Source: Streptomyces sp. DSM 15324 (lineage in GTDB: Bacteria > Actinomycetota > Actinomycetes > Streptomycetales > Streptomycetaceae). From it: a stretch of 64,000 nucleotides of DNA. The position numbers and the translations under genes are program-made. The notes under the pieces were generated by a model that did no database searches, was not told the DNA's origin, and saw nothing but the letters and a program-made list of their open reading frames with translations. Location of the stretch: contig NZ_KQ949024.1 in assembly GCF_001514285.1 (NCBI RefSeq), positions 112,681 to 176,680 of the forward strand. The letters are read 5' to 3'. Of this stretch, positions 17,453-26,646 are shown piece by piece (positions within the stretch are counted from its first letter, which is position 1; each line of letters starts with the position of its first letter).

Positions 17453-18796
17453 GTGACCACTCAGGACATCCTGGACGCGATCCAGTCCCCGGACGCGACG
17501 CCCGCCGACTTCGCGGCGCTGCCGCTTCCCGAGTCGTACCGCGCGATCACCGTCCACAAGGACGAGACCGAGATGTTCGCCGGGCTCGAGACCCGCGACA
17601 AGGACCCGCGCAAGTCGATCCACCTCGACGAGGTTCCGCTGCCCGAGCTCGGCCCGGGCGAGGCCCTGGTGGCCGTCATGGCCTCCTCGGTCAACTACAA
17701 CTCCGTGTGGACCTCGATCTTCGAGCCGCTGTCCACCTTCGGCTTCCTGGAGCGCTACGGCCGGCTCAGCGAGCTGACCAAGCGGCACGACCTGCCGTAC
17801 CACATCATCGGCTCCGACCTCGCGGGCGTCGTCCTGCGCACCGGCCCCGGCGTCAACGCCTGGAAGCCGGGCGACGAGGTCGTCGCCCACTGCCTCAGCG
17901 TCGAGCTGGAGTCGTCCGACGGCCACAACGACACGATGCTCGACCCGGAGCAGCGCATCTGGGGCTTCGAGACCAACTTCGGCGGCCTCGCCGAGATCGC
18001 CCTGGTCAAGTCCAACCAGCTGATGCCCAAGCCGGACCACCTCAGCTGGGAGGAGGCCGCCGCCCCCGGTCTGGTCAACTCCACCGCCTACCGGCAGCTG
18101 GTCTCCCGCAACGGCGCCGGGATGAAGCAGGGCGACAACGTCCTGATCTGGGGCGCGAGCGGCGGCCTCGGCTCCTACGCCACGCAGTTCGCCCTGGCCG
18201 GCGGCGCCAACCCGATCTGTGTCGTGTCCTCGCCGCAGAAGGCGGACATCTGCCGGGCGATGGGCGCGGAGGCGATCATCGACCGCACCGCCGAGGGCTA
18301 CCGGTTCTGGAAGGACGAGCAGACACAGGACCCGAAGGAGTGGAAGCGCTTCGGCAAGCGCATCCGCGAACTCACCGGCGGCGAGGACATCGACATCGTC
18401 TTCGAGCACCCGGGCCGCGAGACCTTCGGCGCCTCCGTCTTCGTCACCCGCAAGGGCGGCACCATCACCACCTGCGCCTCGACCTCGGGCTACATGCACG
18501 AGTACGACAACCGCTACCTGTGGATGTCCCTGAAGCGGATCATCGGCTCGCACTTCGCCAACTACCGCGAGGCCTGGGAGGCCAACCGGCTCATCGCGAA
18601 GGGCAGGATCCACCCGACGCTGTCGAAGACCTACTCCCTGGAGGAGACCGGGCAGGCCGCGTACGACGTGCACCGCAACCTCCACCAGGGCAAGGTCGGC
18701 GTGCTGTGCCTCGCCCCCGAGGAGGGTCTCGGCGTGCGCGACGAGGAGATGCGCGCCCAGCACATCGACGCCATCAACCGCTTCCGCAACATCTGA
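17453..18796 (+). CDS. ccr: Crotonyl-CoA carboxylase/reductase
   Basis: 447 aa, the normal size for Ccr. It is an MDR-superfamily enzyme that uses NADPH and CO2 to convert crotonyl-CoA to (2S)-ethylmalonyl-CoA, the key step of the ethylmalonyl-CoA pathway and a source of ethylmalonyl extender units. Visible are the N-terminal GroES-like domain (SSVNYNSVWTSIFEP near 80), the conserved IWGFETNFGG (about 168), the nucleotide-binding WGASGGLGSYA (about 222), and EHPGRETFGASVFV with the following STSGYMHEYDNRYLWM, all hallmarks of the family. The GTG at 17453 follows GGAGGCAAC. The gene starts an operon with meaA (17-base gap), beta-methylmalyl-CoA lyase, hydratase and dehydrogenase. Confidence 0.96.
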   Translation: MTTQDILDAIQSPDATPADFAALPLPESYRAITVHKDETEMFAGLETRDKDPRKSIHLDEVPLPELGPGEALVAVMASSVNYNSVWTSIFEPLSTFGFLERYGRLSELTKRHDLPYHIIGSDLAGVVLRTGPGVNAWKPGDEVVAHCLSVELESSDGHNDTMLDPEQRIWGFETNFGGLAEIALVKSNQLMPKPDHLSWEEAAAPGLVNSTAYRQLVSRNGAGMKQGDNVLIWGASGGLGSYATQFALAGGANPICVVSSPQKADICRAMGAEAIIDRTAEGYRFWKDEQTQDPKEWKRFGKRIRELTGGEDIDIVFEHPGRETFGASVFVTRKGGTITTCASTSGYMHEYDNRYLWMSLKRIIGSHFANYREAWEANRLIAKGRIHPTLSKTYSLEETGQAAYDVHRNLHQGKVGVLCLAPEEGLGVRDEEMRAQHIDAINRFRNI

Positions 18797-18813
18797 GACA
18801 CCCGAGGTCATAG

Positions 18814-20862
18814 ATGACTGAGCGTCAGCCCGCCGCAGGCACGCGGGAGAAGGACCGGCCGTGGCTCATGCGCACGTACGCCGGCCACTCCACGGCCGAG
18901 GCGTCCAACGAGCTGTACCGGCGCAACCTCGCCAAGGGCCAGACGGGCCTGTCGGTGGCGTTCGACCTGCCGACCCAGACCGGCTACGACTCCGACCACG
19001 TCCTCGCCCGCGGCGAGGTCGGGCGGGTCGGCGTGCCGGTGGCCCACCTCGGTGACATGCGCCGGCTGTTCCAGGACATCCCCCTGGAGCAGATGAACAC
19101 CTCGATGACGATCAACGCCACCGCCATGTGGCTGCTGGCGCTCTACCAGGTCGTCGCCGAGGAGCAGGGCGCGGACATCACCCGGCTCCAGGGCACGACC
19201 CAGAACGACATCGTCAAGGAGTACCTGTCCCGGGGCACGCACGTCTTCCCGCCGGGACCGAGCCTGCGCCTGACGACGGACATGATCGCGTACACGGTCT
19301 CCCACATCCCGAAGTGGAACCCGATCAACATCTGCAGCTACCACCTGCAGGAGGCGGGCGCCACGCCGGTCCAGGAGATCGCGTACGCGATGTCCACCGC
19401 GATCGCCGTGCTCGACGCGGTGCGCGACTCGGGGCAGGTCCCCGCCGAGAAGTTCGGCGACGTCGTGGCCCGGATCTCCTTCTTCGTGAACGCGGGCGTC
19501 CGCTTCGTCGAGGAGATGTGCAAGATGCGGGCGTTCGGGCGGATCTGGGACCAGGTCACGCGGGAGCGCTACGGCATCGAGGACCCCAAGCAACGCCGCT
19601 TCCGGTACGGCGTCCAGGTCAACTCGCTCGGGCTGACCGAGGCGCAGCCGGAGAACAACGTCCAGCGGATCGTGCTGGAGATGCTGGCCGTGACGCTGTC
19701 GAAGGACGCCCGCGCGCGTGCCGTGCAGCTGCCGGCCTGGAACGAGGCGCTGGGCCTGCCCCGGCCCTGGGACCAGCAGTGGTCGCTGCGGATCCAGCAG
19801 GTCCTCGCGCACGAGAGCGACCTGCTGGAGTACGAGGACCTCTTCGAGGGCTCACACGTCGTCGAGGCGAAGGTCGCGCGGCTCGTCGAGGAGTCCCTCG
19901 CGGAGATGGCGCGGATCGAGGAGATGGGCGGCGCGATGGCCGCCGTGGAGTCCGGCTACCTGAAGTCGCAGCTGGTCTCCTCGCACGCCGAGCGCCGCGC
20001 CCGGATCGAGTCCGGCCAGGAGAAGATCGTCGGCGTCAACATCTTCGAGACGACCGAACCCAATCCGCTCACCGCCGATCTCGACACCGCCATCCAGACG
20101 GTCGATCCGGCCGTCGAGGCCCGGGTCGTCGCCTCCCTGCGGCGCTGGCGCGACACCCGCTACCAGCCGCCCTTCAACCACCCTCGCCCCTGCAAGGCGC
20201 TGGAGCGGCTGAAGGAGGCCGCCAAGGGCACCGACAACCTCATGGAGGCCACCCTGGAGTGCGCCCGCGCCGGGGTCACGACCGGTGAGTGGGCCGGGGC
20301 CCTGCGCGAGGTGTTCGGCGAGTTCCGGGCGCCGACGGGGGTCTCCTCGGCGCCGGTGGCGGTCCCCGCCGAGGAGGGCTCGGCCATGTCGGAGGTCCGC
20401 CGCAGGGTGGAGACGACCGCGAAGGACCTCGGCACGGGCAAGCTGCGCTTCCTGGTCGGCAAGCCGGGCCTGGACGGGCACTCAAACGGCGCCGAGCAGA
20501 TCGCCGTGCGCGCCCGCGACGCCGGCTTCGAGGTGGTCTACCAGGGCATCCGGCTCACCCCGGAGCAGATCGTGGACGCGGCCCTCGCCGAGGACGTGCA
20601 CGCGGTGGGTCTGTCGATCCTGTCCGGCTCGCACGCGCAACTGGTGCCGGACGTGCTGGAGCGGCTCCGTGTGGCCGGTGCCACAGATATACCGGTGATC
20701 GCCGGTGGCATCATCCCGAATGGTGACGCCGAGCAGCTCAGGGCGGCCGGAGTGGCCGCGGTCTTCACCCCGAAGGACTTCGACATCACCGGAATCATCG
20801 GCCGCATCGTCGACGAGATCCGCAAAGCGAACAAGCTCGACCCCCTGGAGGTCCCCGCATGA
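18814..20862 (+). CDS. meaA: Ethylmalonyl-CoA mutase, B12-dependent
   Basis: 682 aa. Residues 1-520 are the methylmalonyl-CoA mutase-type TIM barrel ([19 protein letters not shown], then [14 protein letters not shown]). The C-terminal 130 residues are the cobalamin-binding domain with [11 protein letters not shown] (DxHxxG lower ligand), [10 protein letters not shown] and [12 protein letters not shown] single polypeptide of this length with both domains fits MeaA, which converts (2R)-ethylmalonyl-CoA to methylsuccinyl-CoA, rather than the two-subunit methylmalonyl-CoA mutase of Streptomyces. Start ATG is 17 bases after the ccr stop with AGGT as a weak ribosome site. It overlaps the next gene by ATGA. 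No cobalamin riboswitch can fit in the gap. Confidence 0.95.
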   Translation: MTERQPAAGTREKDRPWLMRTYAGHSTAEASNELYRRNLAKGQTGLSVAFDLPTQTGYDSDHVLARGEVGRVGVPVAHLGDMRRLFQDIPLEQMNTSMTINATAMWLLALYQVVAEEQGADITRLQGTTQNDIVKEYLSRGTHVFPPGPSLRLTTDMIAYTVSHIPKWNPINICSYHLQEAGATPVQEIAYAMSTAIAVLDAVRDSGQVPAEKFGDVVARISFFVNAGVRFVEEMCKMRAFGRIWDQVTRERYGIEDPKQRRFRYGVQVNSLGLTEAQPENNVQRIVLEMLAVTLSKDARARAVQLPAWNEALGLPRPWDQQWSLRIQQVLAHESDLLEYEDLFEGSHVVEAKVARLVEESLAEMARIEEMGGAMAAVESGYLKSQLVSSHAERRARIESGQEKIVGVNIFETTEPNPLTADLDTAIQTVDPAVEARVVASLRRWRDTRYQPPFNHPRPCKALERLKEAAKGTDNLMEATLECARAGVTTGEWAGALREVFGEFRAPTGVSSAPVAVPAEEGSAMSEVRRRVETTAKDLGTGKLRFLVGKPGLDGHSNGAEQIAVRARDAGFEVVYQGIRLTPEQIVDAALAEDVHAVGLSILSGSHAQLVPDVLERLRVAGATDIPVIAGGIIPNGDAEQLRAAGVAAVFTPKDFDITGIIGRIVDEIRKANKLDPLEVPA

Positions 20863-21818
20863 CCGTCAACCGTCTGCGTCCGCGCCGCTCGTGTCTCGCG
20901 GTCCCGGGCAGCAACCCCCGCTTCCTGGAGAAGGCGCAGGGCCTGGCGGCGGACCAGGTCTTCCTCGACCTGGAGGACGCGTGCGCCCCGCTCGCCAAGC
21001 CCGAGGCGCGGCACACGATCGTCAAGTTCCTGAACGAGGGCGACTGGACCGGCAAGACGCGGGTCGTGCGCGTCAACGACTGGACGACCGAGTGGACGTA
21101 CCGTGACGTCGTGACGGTCGTCGAGGGGGCCGGCCCCAACCTCGACTGCATCATGCTGCCGAAGGTGCAGAACGCCCAGCAGATCGTCGCGCTGGACCTG
21201 CTGCTGACGCAGATCGAGAAGACCATGGGCTTCGAGGTCGGCAGGATCGGCATCGAGGCACAGATCGAGAACGCGCAGGGGCTGAACAACGTCAACGAGA
21301 TCGCGCAGGCCTCCCCGCGCATCGAGACGATCATCTTCGGGCCGGCCGACTTCATGGCGTCGATCAACATGAAGTCGCTGGTCGTGGGCGAGCAGCCGCC
21401 CGGCTACCCGGCGGACGCCTACCACTACATCCTGATGAAGATCCTGATGGCCGCCCGCGCCAACGACCTGCAGGCGATCGACGGCCCCTACCTGCAGATC
21501 CGCAACGTGGACGGCTACCGCGAGGTCGCGCGGCGCGCCGCCGCGCTCGGCTTCGACGGCAAGTGGGTGCTGCACCCGGGCCAGGTCGAGGCGTCCAACG
21601 AGATCTTCTCGCCCTCGCAGGAGGACTACGACCACGCCGAGCTGATCCTGGACGCGTACGACTACTACACCTCCGAGGCCGGCGGCAAGAAGGGCTCGGC
21701 GATGCTCGGCGACGAGATGATCGACGAGGCCAGCCGCAAGATGGCGCTGGTCATCTCGGGCAAGGGGCGTGCCGCCGGCATGCAGCGCACCAGCACGTTC
21801 GAGATCCCGGAGGCCTGA
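20859..21818 (+). CDS. L-malyl-CoA/beta-methylmalyl-CoA lyase (HpcH/CitE family)
   Basis: 319 aa. CitE-type TIM barrel with the N-terminal RRSCLAVPGSNPRFLEKA, the acidic metal site QVFLDLEDACAP, and DCIMLPKVQN and IIFGPADFMASINM segments. In the ethylmalonyl-CoA pathway this enzyme splits beta-methylmalyl-CoA to glyoxylate plus propionyl-CoA. The ATG overlaps the meaA TGA (ATGA), so translation is coupled; the preceding CTGGAGGT is a ribosome site inside meaA. Confidence 0.92.
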   Translation: MTVNRLRPRRSCLAVPGSNPRFLEKAQGLAADQVFLDLEDACAPLAKPEARHTIVKFLNEGDWTGKTRVVRVNDWTTEWTYRDVVTVVEGAGPNLDCIMLPKVQNAQQIVALDLLLTQIEKTMGFEVGRIGIEAQIENAQGLNNVNEIAQASPRIETIIFGPADFMASINMKSLVVGEQPPGYPADAYHYILMKILMAARANDLQAIDGPYLQIRNVDGYREVARRAAALGFDGKWVLHPGQVEASNEIFSPSQEDYDHAELILDAYDYYTSEAGGKKGSAMLGDEMIDEASRKMALVISGKGRAAGMQRTSTFEIPEA

Positions 21819-21823
21819 GCGCG

Positions 21824-22336
21824 ATGCAGTTCGGACGCACCTACGAGGAGTTCGAGGTCGGGGCGACGTACAAGCACTGGCCGGGCAAGACGGTCACCGA
21901 GTACGACGACCATCTGTTCTGTCTCCTCACCATGAACCACCACCCCCTGCACATGGACGTCAACTACGCCGAGAACACCACGGACTTCGGCAAGAACGTC
22001 GTGGTCGGGAACTACATCTACTCCCTGCTGCTCGGCATGTCGGTGCCGGACGTGTCCGGCAAGGCGATCGCCAACCTGGAGATCGAGTCGCTCCGGCACG
22101 TGGCGCCGACCTTCCACGGCGACACGATCTACGGCGAGACGACCGTGCTGGACAAGTGGCCCTCGAAGTCGAAGAACGACCGCGGGATCGTCCATGTGGA
22201 GACCAAGGGCTACAAGCAGGACGGCACGCTCGTGTGCGTGTTCCGCCGCAAGGTGATGGTGCCGACCGAGACGTACATCAAGGAGCGCGGCGGCGAGCAG
22301 CCGGGCCGCCCCGAGCTGAAGCAGCAGGAGAAGTAG
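21824..22336 (+). CDS. MaoC-like hydratase, probable mesaconyl-CoA hydratase (single hotdog)
   Basis: 170 aa, one hotdog domain starting FGRTYEEFEVGATYKHWPG and carrying a MaoC-like segment (DDHLFCLLTMNHHPLHMD with D and H positioned as in R-hydratases). In the pathway it would hydrate mesaconyl-CoA to beta-methylmalyl-CoA. Proteobacterial mesaconyl-CoA hydratases are roughly twice as long, so this is a compact form that presumably works as a dimer or higher oligomer. ATG at 21824 is 5 bases after the lyase stop, with GGAGG inside the end of that gene. It is followed by the dehydrogenase with only a 2-base gap. Confidence 0.85.
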   Translation: MQFGRTYEEFEVGATYKHWPGKTVTEYDDHLFCLLTMNHHPLHMDVNYAENTTDFGKNVVVGNYIYSLLLGMSVPDVSGKAIANLEIESLRHVAPTFHGDTIYGETTVLDKWPSKSKNDRGIVHVETKGYKQDGTLVCVFRRKVMVPTETYIKERGGEQPGRPELKQQEK

Positions 22337-22338
22337 CC

Positions 22339-23544
22339 ATGGCGCGACTTGCCCAGACCGCCGGTCTGACCGACGTCCAGCAGGAGATCCTCTCCACCGT
22401 CCGCGACTTCGTGGACAAGGAGATCATCCCGGTCGCCACCGAGCTGGAGCACCGCGACGAGTACCCGCAGCAGATCGTCGACGGTCTGAGGGAACTCGGC
22501 CTGTTCGGCCTGATGATCCCCGAGGAGTACGGGGGTCTGGGCGAGTCGCTCCTGACCTACGCGCTGTGCGTGGAGGAGATCGCCCGGGGCTGGATGTCGG
22601 TCTCGGGGATCATCAACACGCACTTCATCGTGGCGTACATGCTCAAGCAGCACGGCACGCAGGAGCAGAAGGACCACTTCCTGCCGCGGATGGCGGCCGG
22701 CGACGTCCGGGGCGCGTTCTCGATGTCGGAGCCGGGCCTGGGCTCGGACGTGTCGGCGATCACGTCGAAGGCGGTGAGGGACGGCGAGGAGTACGTCCTG
22801 AACGGTCAGAAGATGTGGCTGACGAACGGCGGTACGTCGTCACTGGTGGCCGTTCTGGTCAGAAGTGATGAAGGACACCCCGAGGGTACGGCGCCCCACA
22901 AGTCGATGACCACCTTCCTGATCGAGAAGGAGCCCGGCTTCGGAGAGGTCCGCCCCGGCCTCACCATCCCGGGCAAGATCGACAAGATGGGCTACAAGGG
23001 TGTCGACACCACCGAGCTGATCATGGATGACCTGCGGCTTTCCGCCGATCGGGTGCTCGGCGGGGTCACCGGCCGGGGTTTTTACCACATGATGGACGGC
23101 GTCGAGGTGGGACGCGTGAATGTGGCGGCGCGTGGCTGCGGCGTCGCTCAGCGTGCCTTCGAGCTGGGCGTCCGGTACGCGCAGCAGCGGCACACCTTCG
23201 GCAAGGCGATCGCCCAGCACCAGGCGATCCAGTTCAAGCTCGCCGAGATGGCTACCAAGGTCGAGGCCGCGCATGCCATGATGGTGAACGCGGCACGCAA
23301 AAAGGACTCCGGCGAACGAAACGACCTTGAGGCCGGTATGGCGAAGTACCTCGCCTCCGAGTACTGCAAGGAGGTCGTGGAGGACGCCTTCCGGATCCAC
23401 GGCGGCTACGGCTTCTCCAAGGAGTACGAGATCGAGCGCCTCTACCGTGAGGCCCCGATGCTGCTGATCGGTGAAGGTACCGCCGAAATCCAGAAAATGA
23501 TCATCGGGCGCCGACTGCTCGAAGAGTATCGGTTCCAGGGCTAG
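22339..23544 (+). CDS. Acyl-CoA dehydrogenase, probable methylsuccinyl-CoA dehydrogenase
   Basis: 401 aa FAD-dependent acyl-CoA dehydrogenase. Signatures are FSMSEPGLGSDVSA, QKMWLTNGG, and the C-terminal FRIHGGYGFSKEYEIERLYR with GEGTAEIQK. Its place as the last gene of the ccr-meaA operon makes oxidation of methylsuccinyl-CoA to mesaconyl-CoA the best assignment. It is shorter than the roughly 550-aa Mcd of proteobacteria, so short-chain acyl-CoA specificity should be confirmed. ATG at 22339 is 2 bases after the hydratase TAG, with GCAGGAGAAG as ribosome site. A hairpin follows the stop. Confidence 0.85.
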   Translation: MARLAQTAGLTDVQQEILSTVRDFVDKEIIPVATELEHRDEYPQQIVDGLRELGLFGLMIPEEYGGLGESLLTYALCVEEIARGWMSVSGIINTHFIVAYMLKQHGTQEQKDHFLPRMAAGDVRGAFSMSEPGLGSDVSAITSKAVRDGEEYVLNGQKMWLTNGGTSSLVAVLVRSDEGHPEGTAPHKSMTTFLIEKEPGFGEVRPGLTIPGKIDKMGYKGVDTTELIMDDLRLSADRVLGGVTGRGFYHMMDGVEVGRVNVAARGCGVAQRAFELGVRYAQQRHTFGKAIAQHQAIQFKLAEMATKVEAAHAMMVNAARKKDSGERNDLEAGMAKYLASEYCKEVVEDAFRIHGGYGFSKEYEIERLYREAPMLLIGEGTAEIQKMIIGRRLLEEYRFQG

Positions 23545-23556
23545 ATGTCCGGGTTG

Positions 23557-23589
23557 GGGGTGTTTTCTTCGAGAAGAAGATCACACCCC
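23557..23589 (+). terminator. Hairpin after the ethylmalonyl-CoA operon
   Basis: GGGGTGT (23557-23563) pairs with ACACCCC (23583-23589); inside, TTCTT pairs with AAGAA around CGAG. An asymmetric internal loop separates the two stems. It lies 13 bases after the dehydrogenase stop codon. No U tract follows, so termination efficiency is uncertain. Confidence 0.6.
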
Positions 23590-23714
23590 GTCAACTTCAC
23601 CCGGCAGCCGACTCGGCTTCCTGGCTTACCCAGTTGCGCCCCCGAACCGCTACGATCGCCGGAAAGCCGCCGTCCCCCGTCGAAGCGCGGCATCGTCCGC
23701 TACGAAGGTCATCC

Positions 23715-24371
23715 ATGCCCCACAGCCAAACCTCTGCACACCGCGACCGCCTGGTAGGCGCACGCCTCGCGCGCGGAGCATCGCCGTGGCTTCTGCCGAC
23801 CGTCGCCACCGCAGCCGTCAGCCTGGTCCGCGCCCGCCGCTCGGGCGTCGCGAAGGCCGTCGCCGTCCCCGCCACCGCGCTGGCGGCGGGCATGCTGTGG
23901 TTCTTCCGCGACCCCGAGCGCGAGATCGCGCCGGGCCGGGTCATCTCCCCCGCCGACGGAGTGGTGCAGAGCATCATGCCGTGGAAGGACGGACGCACCC
24001 GGGTGGCGATCTTCATGAGCCCGCTCAACGTCCACGTCAACCGCGCGCCGCTCTCCGGCACGGTCACGTCCGTGGAGCACATCCCCGGCGGGTTCGTTCC
24101 GGCGTTCAACAAGGAGAGCGAGAACAACGAGCGCGTCGTCTGGCACTTCGACACCGAACTCGGTGACATCGAGATGATCCAGATCGCCGGTGCCGTCGCC
24201 CGCCGCATCGTCCCCTATCTCCCCGAGGGCACGAAGGTCGAGCAGGGCGACCGGATCGGCCTCATCCGCTTCGGCTCCCGCGTCGACCTCTACCTGCCCG
24301 AGGGCGTGGAGGTCGCGGTCGAGGTCGGCCAGAAGACCGTGGCGGGGGTGACTCGCATTGACCGTGATTGA
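23715..24371 (+). CDS. psd: Phosphatidylserine decarboxylase, short form
   Basis: 218 aa. Conserved features: GMLWFFRDPEREI, the ISPADGVVQSI segment, FMSPLNVHVNRAP, and IRFGSRVDLYLP. The last holds the self-cleavage site G187-S188, where S188 becomes the pyruvoyl group; this family has FGSR rather than the LGST of E. coli. An N-terminal hydrophobic segment (about 25-55) anchors it to the membrane. The enzyme makes phosphatidylethanolamine. ATG at 23715 is favoured (AAGGTC 8 bases upstream). The next gene, pssA, overlaps its end by 14 bases, so the two steps of PE synthesis are translationally coupled. Confidence 0.93.
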   Translation: MPHSQTSAHRDRLVGARLARGASPWLLPTVATAAVSLVRARRSGVAKAVAVPATALAAGMLWFFRDPEREIAPGRVISPADGVVQSIMPWKDGRTRVAIFMSPLNVHVNRAPLSGTVTSVEHIPGGFVPAFNKESENNERVVWHFDTELGDIEMIQIAGAVARRIVPYLPEGTKVEQGDRIGLIRFGSRVDLYLPEGVEVAVEVGQKTVAGVTRIDRD

Positions 24372-25212
24372 CCCTGAGACCCAGGCGGGCTGGGTGCCCG
24401 AGGCCGACGACGCGGACGACGAGGAGGAGATGCCCCTCTCGCTGCGTCTGTCGATAGCGGACACCCTCACCCTCGGCAACGCCACGTGCGGCTTCATGGC
24501 GGTGTACTTCACCACCACCGGCATCCTGATCCCGCACCTCACCGGGGACCAGGAGACCGGGATGGCCCGCCACAGCGCGGCCACCGCCGTCATCCTGATG
24601 CTCTGCGCGGCCGTCTTCGACCTGTTCGACGGTCTGGTCGCGCGCAAGCTGCGCAGCTCCCCCATGGGCGCGGAGCTGGACAACCTCTCGGACCTGATCA
24701 GCTTCGGCCTGGCGCCGGCGTACTTCGTCCTCGTCTACGGCATGGTCGCCGACGACGCCCACCAGCGGGTGGCGGCGGTCGGCGCGATCGTCGTCCTGCT
24801 GGCGGTGGTGCTGCGGCTGGCGAGATTCTCGTGCGTGACCCCGCCGAACGGCATGTTCCAGGGCATGCCCTCGCCGTTCGGCGCACTGACCGTGGTCTCG
24901 ATCGTGCTGCTGGAGCTGCCCTTCGTGGCGACGCTGCTGGCCATCCTGGGGACCGCCTGGCTGATGGTGAGCCGGGTCGAGTACCCCAAGCCGCGGGGCC
25001 GCCTCGCCGGCGCGGTGCTCGTCTGGATCGTGCTGTCGATAGGGCTGCTGGCGGCGTGGGCGTTCGACGCCCCGAGCGGCCAGCTGCTGCTGCAGACCGG
25101 CTGCGCGCTGCAGCTCGTCATGGGCGCGGTGATCCCGCTGTTCGCCACGGCCCGCCGGGTGAACAACTTCCGCGACAACCGACGCGAGGCACGGGCGGCC
25201 CAGCTGCCCTGA
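24358..25212 (+). CDS. pssA: CDP-diacylglycerol-serine O-phosphatidyltransferase
   Basis: 284 aa integral membrane protein with six to eight hydrophobic segments. It carries the full CDP-alcohol phosphotransferase motif DGLVARKLRSSPMGAELDNLSD (D-G-x2-A-R-x8-G-x3-D-x3-D) near residue 90. It forms phosphatidylserine, the substrate of the upstream Psd. The acidic N-terminus (PEADDADDEEE) is cytoplasmic. The start may be TTG at 24358 or GTG at 24364; both lie inside psd. A strong terminator follows. Confidence 0.92.
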   Translation: MTVIDPETQAGWVPEADDADDEEEMPLSLRLSIADTLTLGNATCGFMAVYFTTTGILIPHLTGDQETGMARHSAATAVILMLCAAVFDLFDGLVARKLRSSPMGAELDNLSDLISFGLAPAYFVLVYGMVADDAHQRVAAVGAIVVLLAVVLRLARFSCVTPPNGMFQGMPSPFGALTVVSIVLLELPFVATLLAILGTAWLMVSRVEYPKPRGRLAGAVLVWIVLSIGLLAAWAFDAPSGQLLLQTGCALQLVMGAVIPLFATARRVNNFRDNRREARAAQLP

Positions 25213-25228
25213 CCCTCCCTCACCGCAC

Positions 25229-25272
25229 ACGGGTGCGGCCCGAGCCCCTTCCGGCTCGGGCCGCACCCGTTT
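25229..25272 (+). terminator. Strong rho-independent terminator after psd-pssA
   Basis: An 18-bp perfect stem, 25229-25246 with 25253-25270 (ACGGGTGCGGCCCGAGCC arm), closes a CCTTCC loop and is followed by TTT. It sits 16 bases after the pssA stop. Confidence 0.92.
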
Positions 25273-25415
25273 CGGCTTCAAGGGCGTCCGCGGTGTGCCC
25301 TTGACCTGTCAACTACCCGCGATCCGCGAGCGGTTGCACAGCGTGAGGAAGGAGAGGACGGTGGAAGAGGGGGTAATTTGCCAGAATTTGACCCATTCAT
25401 ACCCCGCTCTGGGAG

Positions 25416-26639
25416 ATGGTCATGTCCTCACTCATCCTCACGGAACACAAGGTCCCGCACGTCTCCACGATCCCGGCGAACGACATGGAGCCGGTGCAGC
25501 TCCCCGTACGGGAGTACGACGGCACCAACGGGAACAACCCGCGCAAGCCCGTCCTGATGCTGCACGGCAGGAGCGTGCCGGCGCTCGCGGGCTTCGACCT
25601 CCCGCCGGTCCCCGGCGGCTCCCCCACCCGCTACAGCTGGGCGCAGGAACTGGCGGGCGCCGGTTACGACGTCTTCATCATGGATCTCCAGGGATCCGGA
25701 CGGTCGCCCCGCCCCAGGATGGACGACGCGTGCAACGCCAACCCGGCCCAGCAGGAGCAGCTCCTCGTCCCGAACCCCCTCCCGGCGGCCTGCCCGCCCC
25801 CCTACCCCCACCAGCTCGGCAACTCGGAGAGCGAGGAGGCGGAGCTGCACACGGTGGTGCAGTACATCAGGGGCCTGCAGGGCAGGGACAAGCCGGTCCG
25901 CTTCGTGGGCTGGTCCGCGGGCGCGCTGGTGATGGGCCCCTACACCCTCAAGCACCCGGAGGACGTCGAGAGCCTGTTCCTGCTGGCACCGATCTTCCCG
26001 CCGAAGGGCCGGTGGTCGGAGAACCCGGCCGACCCCTTCGGACGCCCGCCCGGAGCCCAGACGCTGCCGGTGTCCACACCGCCCGCCACGTTCGGCTTCC
26101 CGATGCACGTGGCGAGCAAGACGGGGGTGAAGGCATCGCTCAGCAGCACCCCCAGCCTGTGGGAACCCGGCATCGAGGACGTCGTGTGGGACGCCTGCAT
26201 GCAGAGCGACCCGGTGGGCAGCAAGTGGGGCCCCGAGGAGGGACCCGGCGACTACGAGGGCGTCCTGCGGTACCGGAACACCTACTGGTGGGGCTGGAAC
26301 AACCAGACCGCGCCGTCCAAGGACCCCGGCGGCACGTATGTGCTCGGTGACCGGGTTCCCGTGGCGATCGTCTACGGCCAGCTGGACCGGACGGCCAACA
26401 CTCCGGCGACCTTCCCCGACGTCCTGCGTTTCTCCGTGCCGGACCTCTACACGGCCGTCAAGGGACCGAAGAAGCTGATGTTCTGCCTCGAAGGCGCCGG
26501 CCACTCCCTGGTCTGGGAGACCACCGCGAAGACCGTCCACCACATCGCGAGGCAGTGGTTCAAGAACGGCAAGGCGTACGGCCTGGACCACGGCAGCTAC
26601 TTCAGGGACCTGAACGGCGAGCTGATCGGCTTGCCGTGA
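25416..26639 (+). CDS. Alpha/beta hydrolase of unknown substrate
   Basis: 407 aa. Visible are the oxyanion strand PVLMLHGRSVP (about residue 46), a DLQGSGRS segment, the nucleophile elbow VGWSAGALV (Ser about 168), AIVYGQLDRTANTPATFPD carrying a probable Asp, and GAGHSLVWE with the catalytic His. No signal peptide is seen, in contrast with the secreted hydrolase at 10.3 kb. The closest looking proteins are large actinobacterial hydrolases of undefined function. ATG at 25416 or 25422 could serve; GGGAG lies upstream. The gene is convergent with the glycerate kinase, 7 bases between stops. Confidence 0.8.
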   Translation: MVMSSLILTEHKVPHVSTIPANDMEPVQLPVREYDGTNGNNPRKPVLMLHGRSVPALAGFDLPPVPGGSPTRYSWAQELAGAGYDVFIMDLQGSGRSPRPRMDDACNANPAQQEQLLVPNPLPAACPPPYPHQLGNSESEEAELHTVVQYIRGLQGRDKPVRFVGWSAGALVMGPYTLKHPEDVESLFLLAPIFPPKGRWSENPADPFGRPPGAQTLPVSTPPATFGFPMHVASKTGVKASLSSTPSLWEPGIEDVVWDACMQSDPVGSKWGPEEGPGDYEGVLRYRNTYWWGWNNQTAPSKDPGGTYVLGDRVPVAIVYGQLDRTANTPATFPDVLRFSVPDLYTAVKGPKKLMFCLEGAGHSLVWETTAKTVHHIARQWFKNGKAYGLDHGSYFRDLNGELIGLP

Positions 26640-26646
26640 CCCCGGC

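Noticed and set aside
17256..17456. 66-codon open frame in the ccr leader
   Set aside because: Its start lies inside the putative operator and promoter and it has no ribosome site, so translation is unlikely.
18797..18813. Cobalamin riboswitch before meaA
   Set aside because: Only 17 bases separate ccr and meaA and no B12-box sequence is seen; the ccr leader also lacks one.
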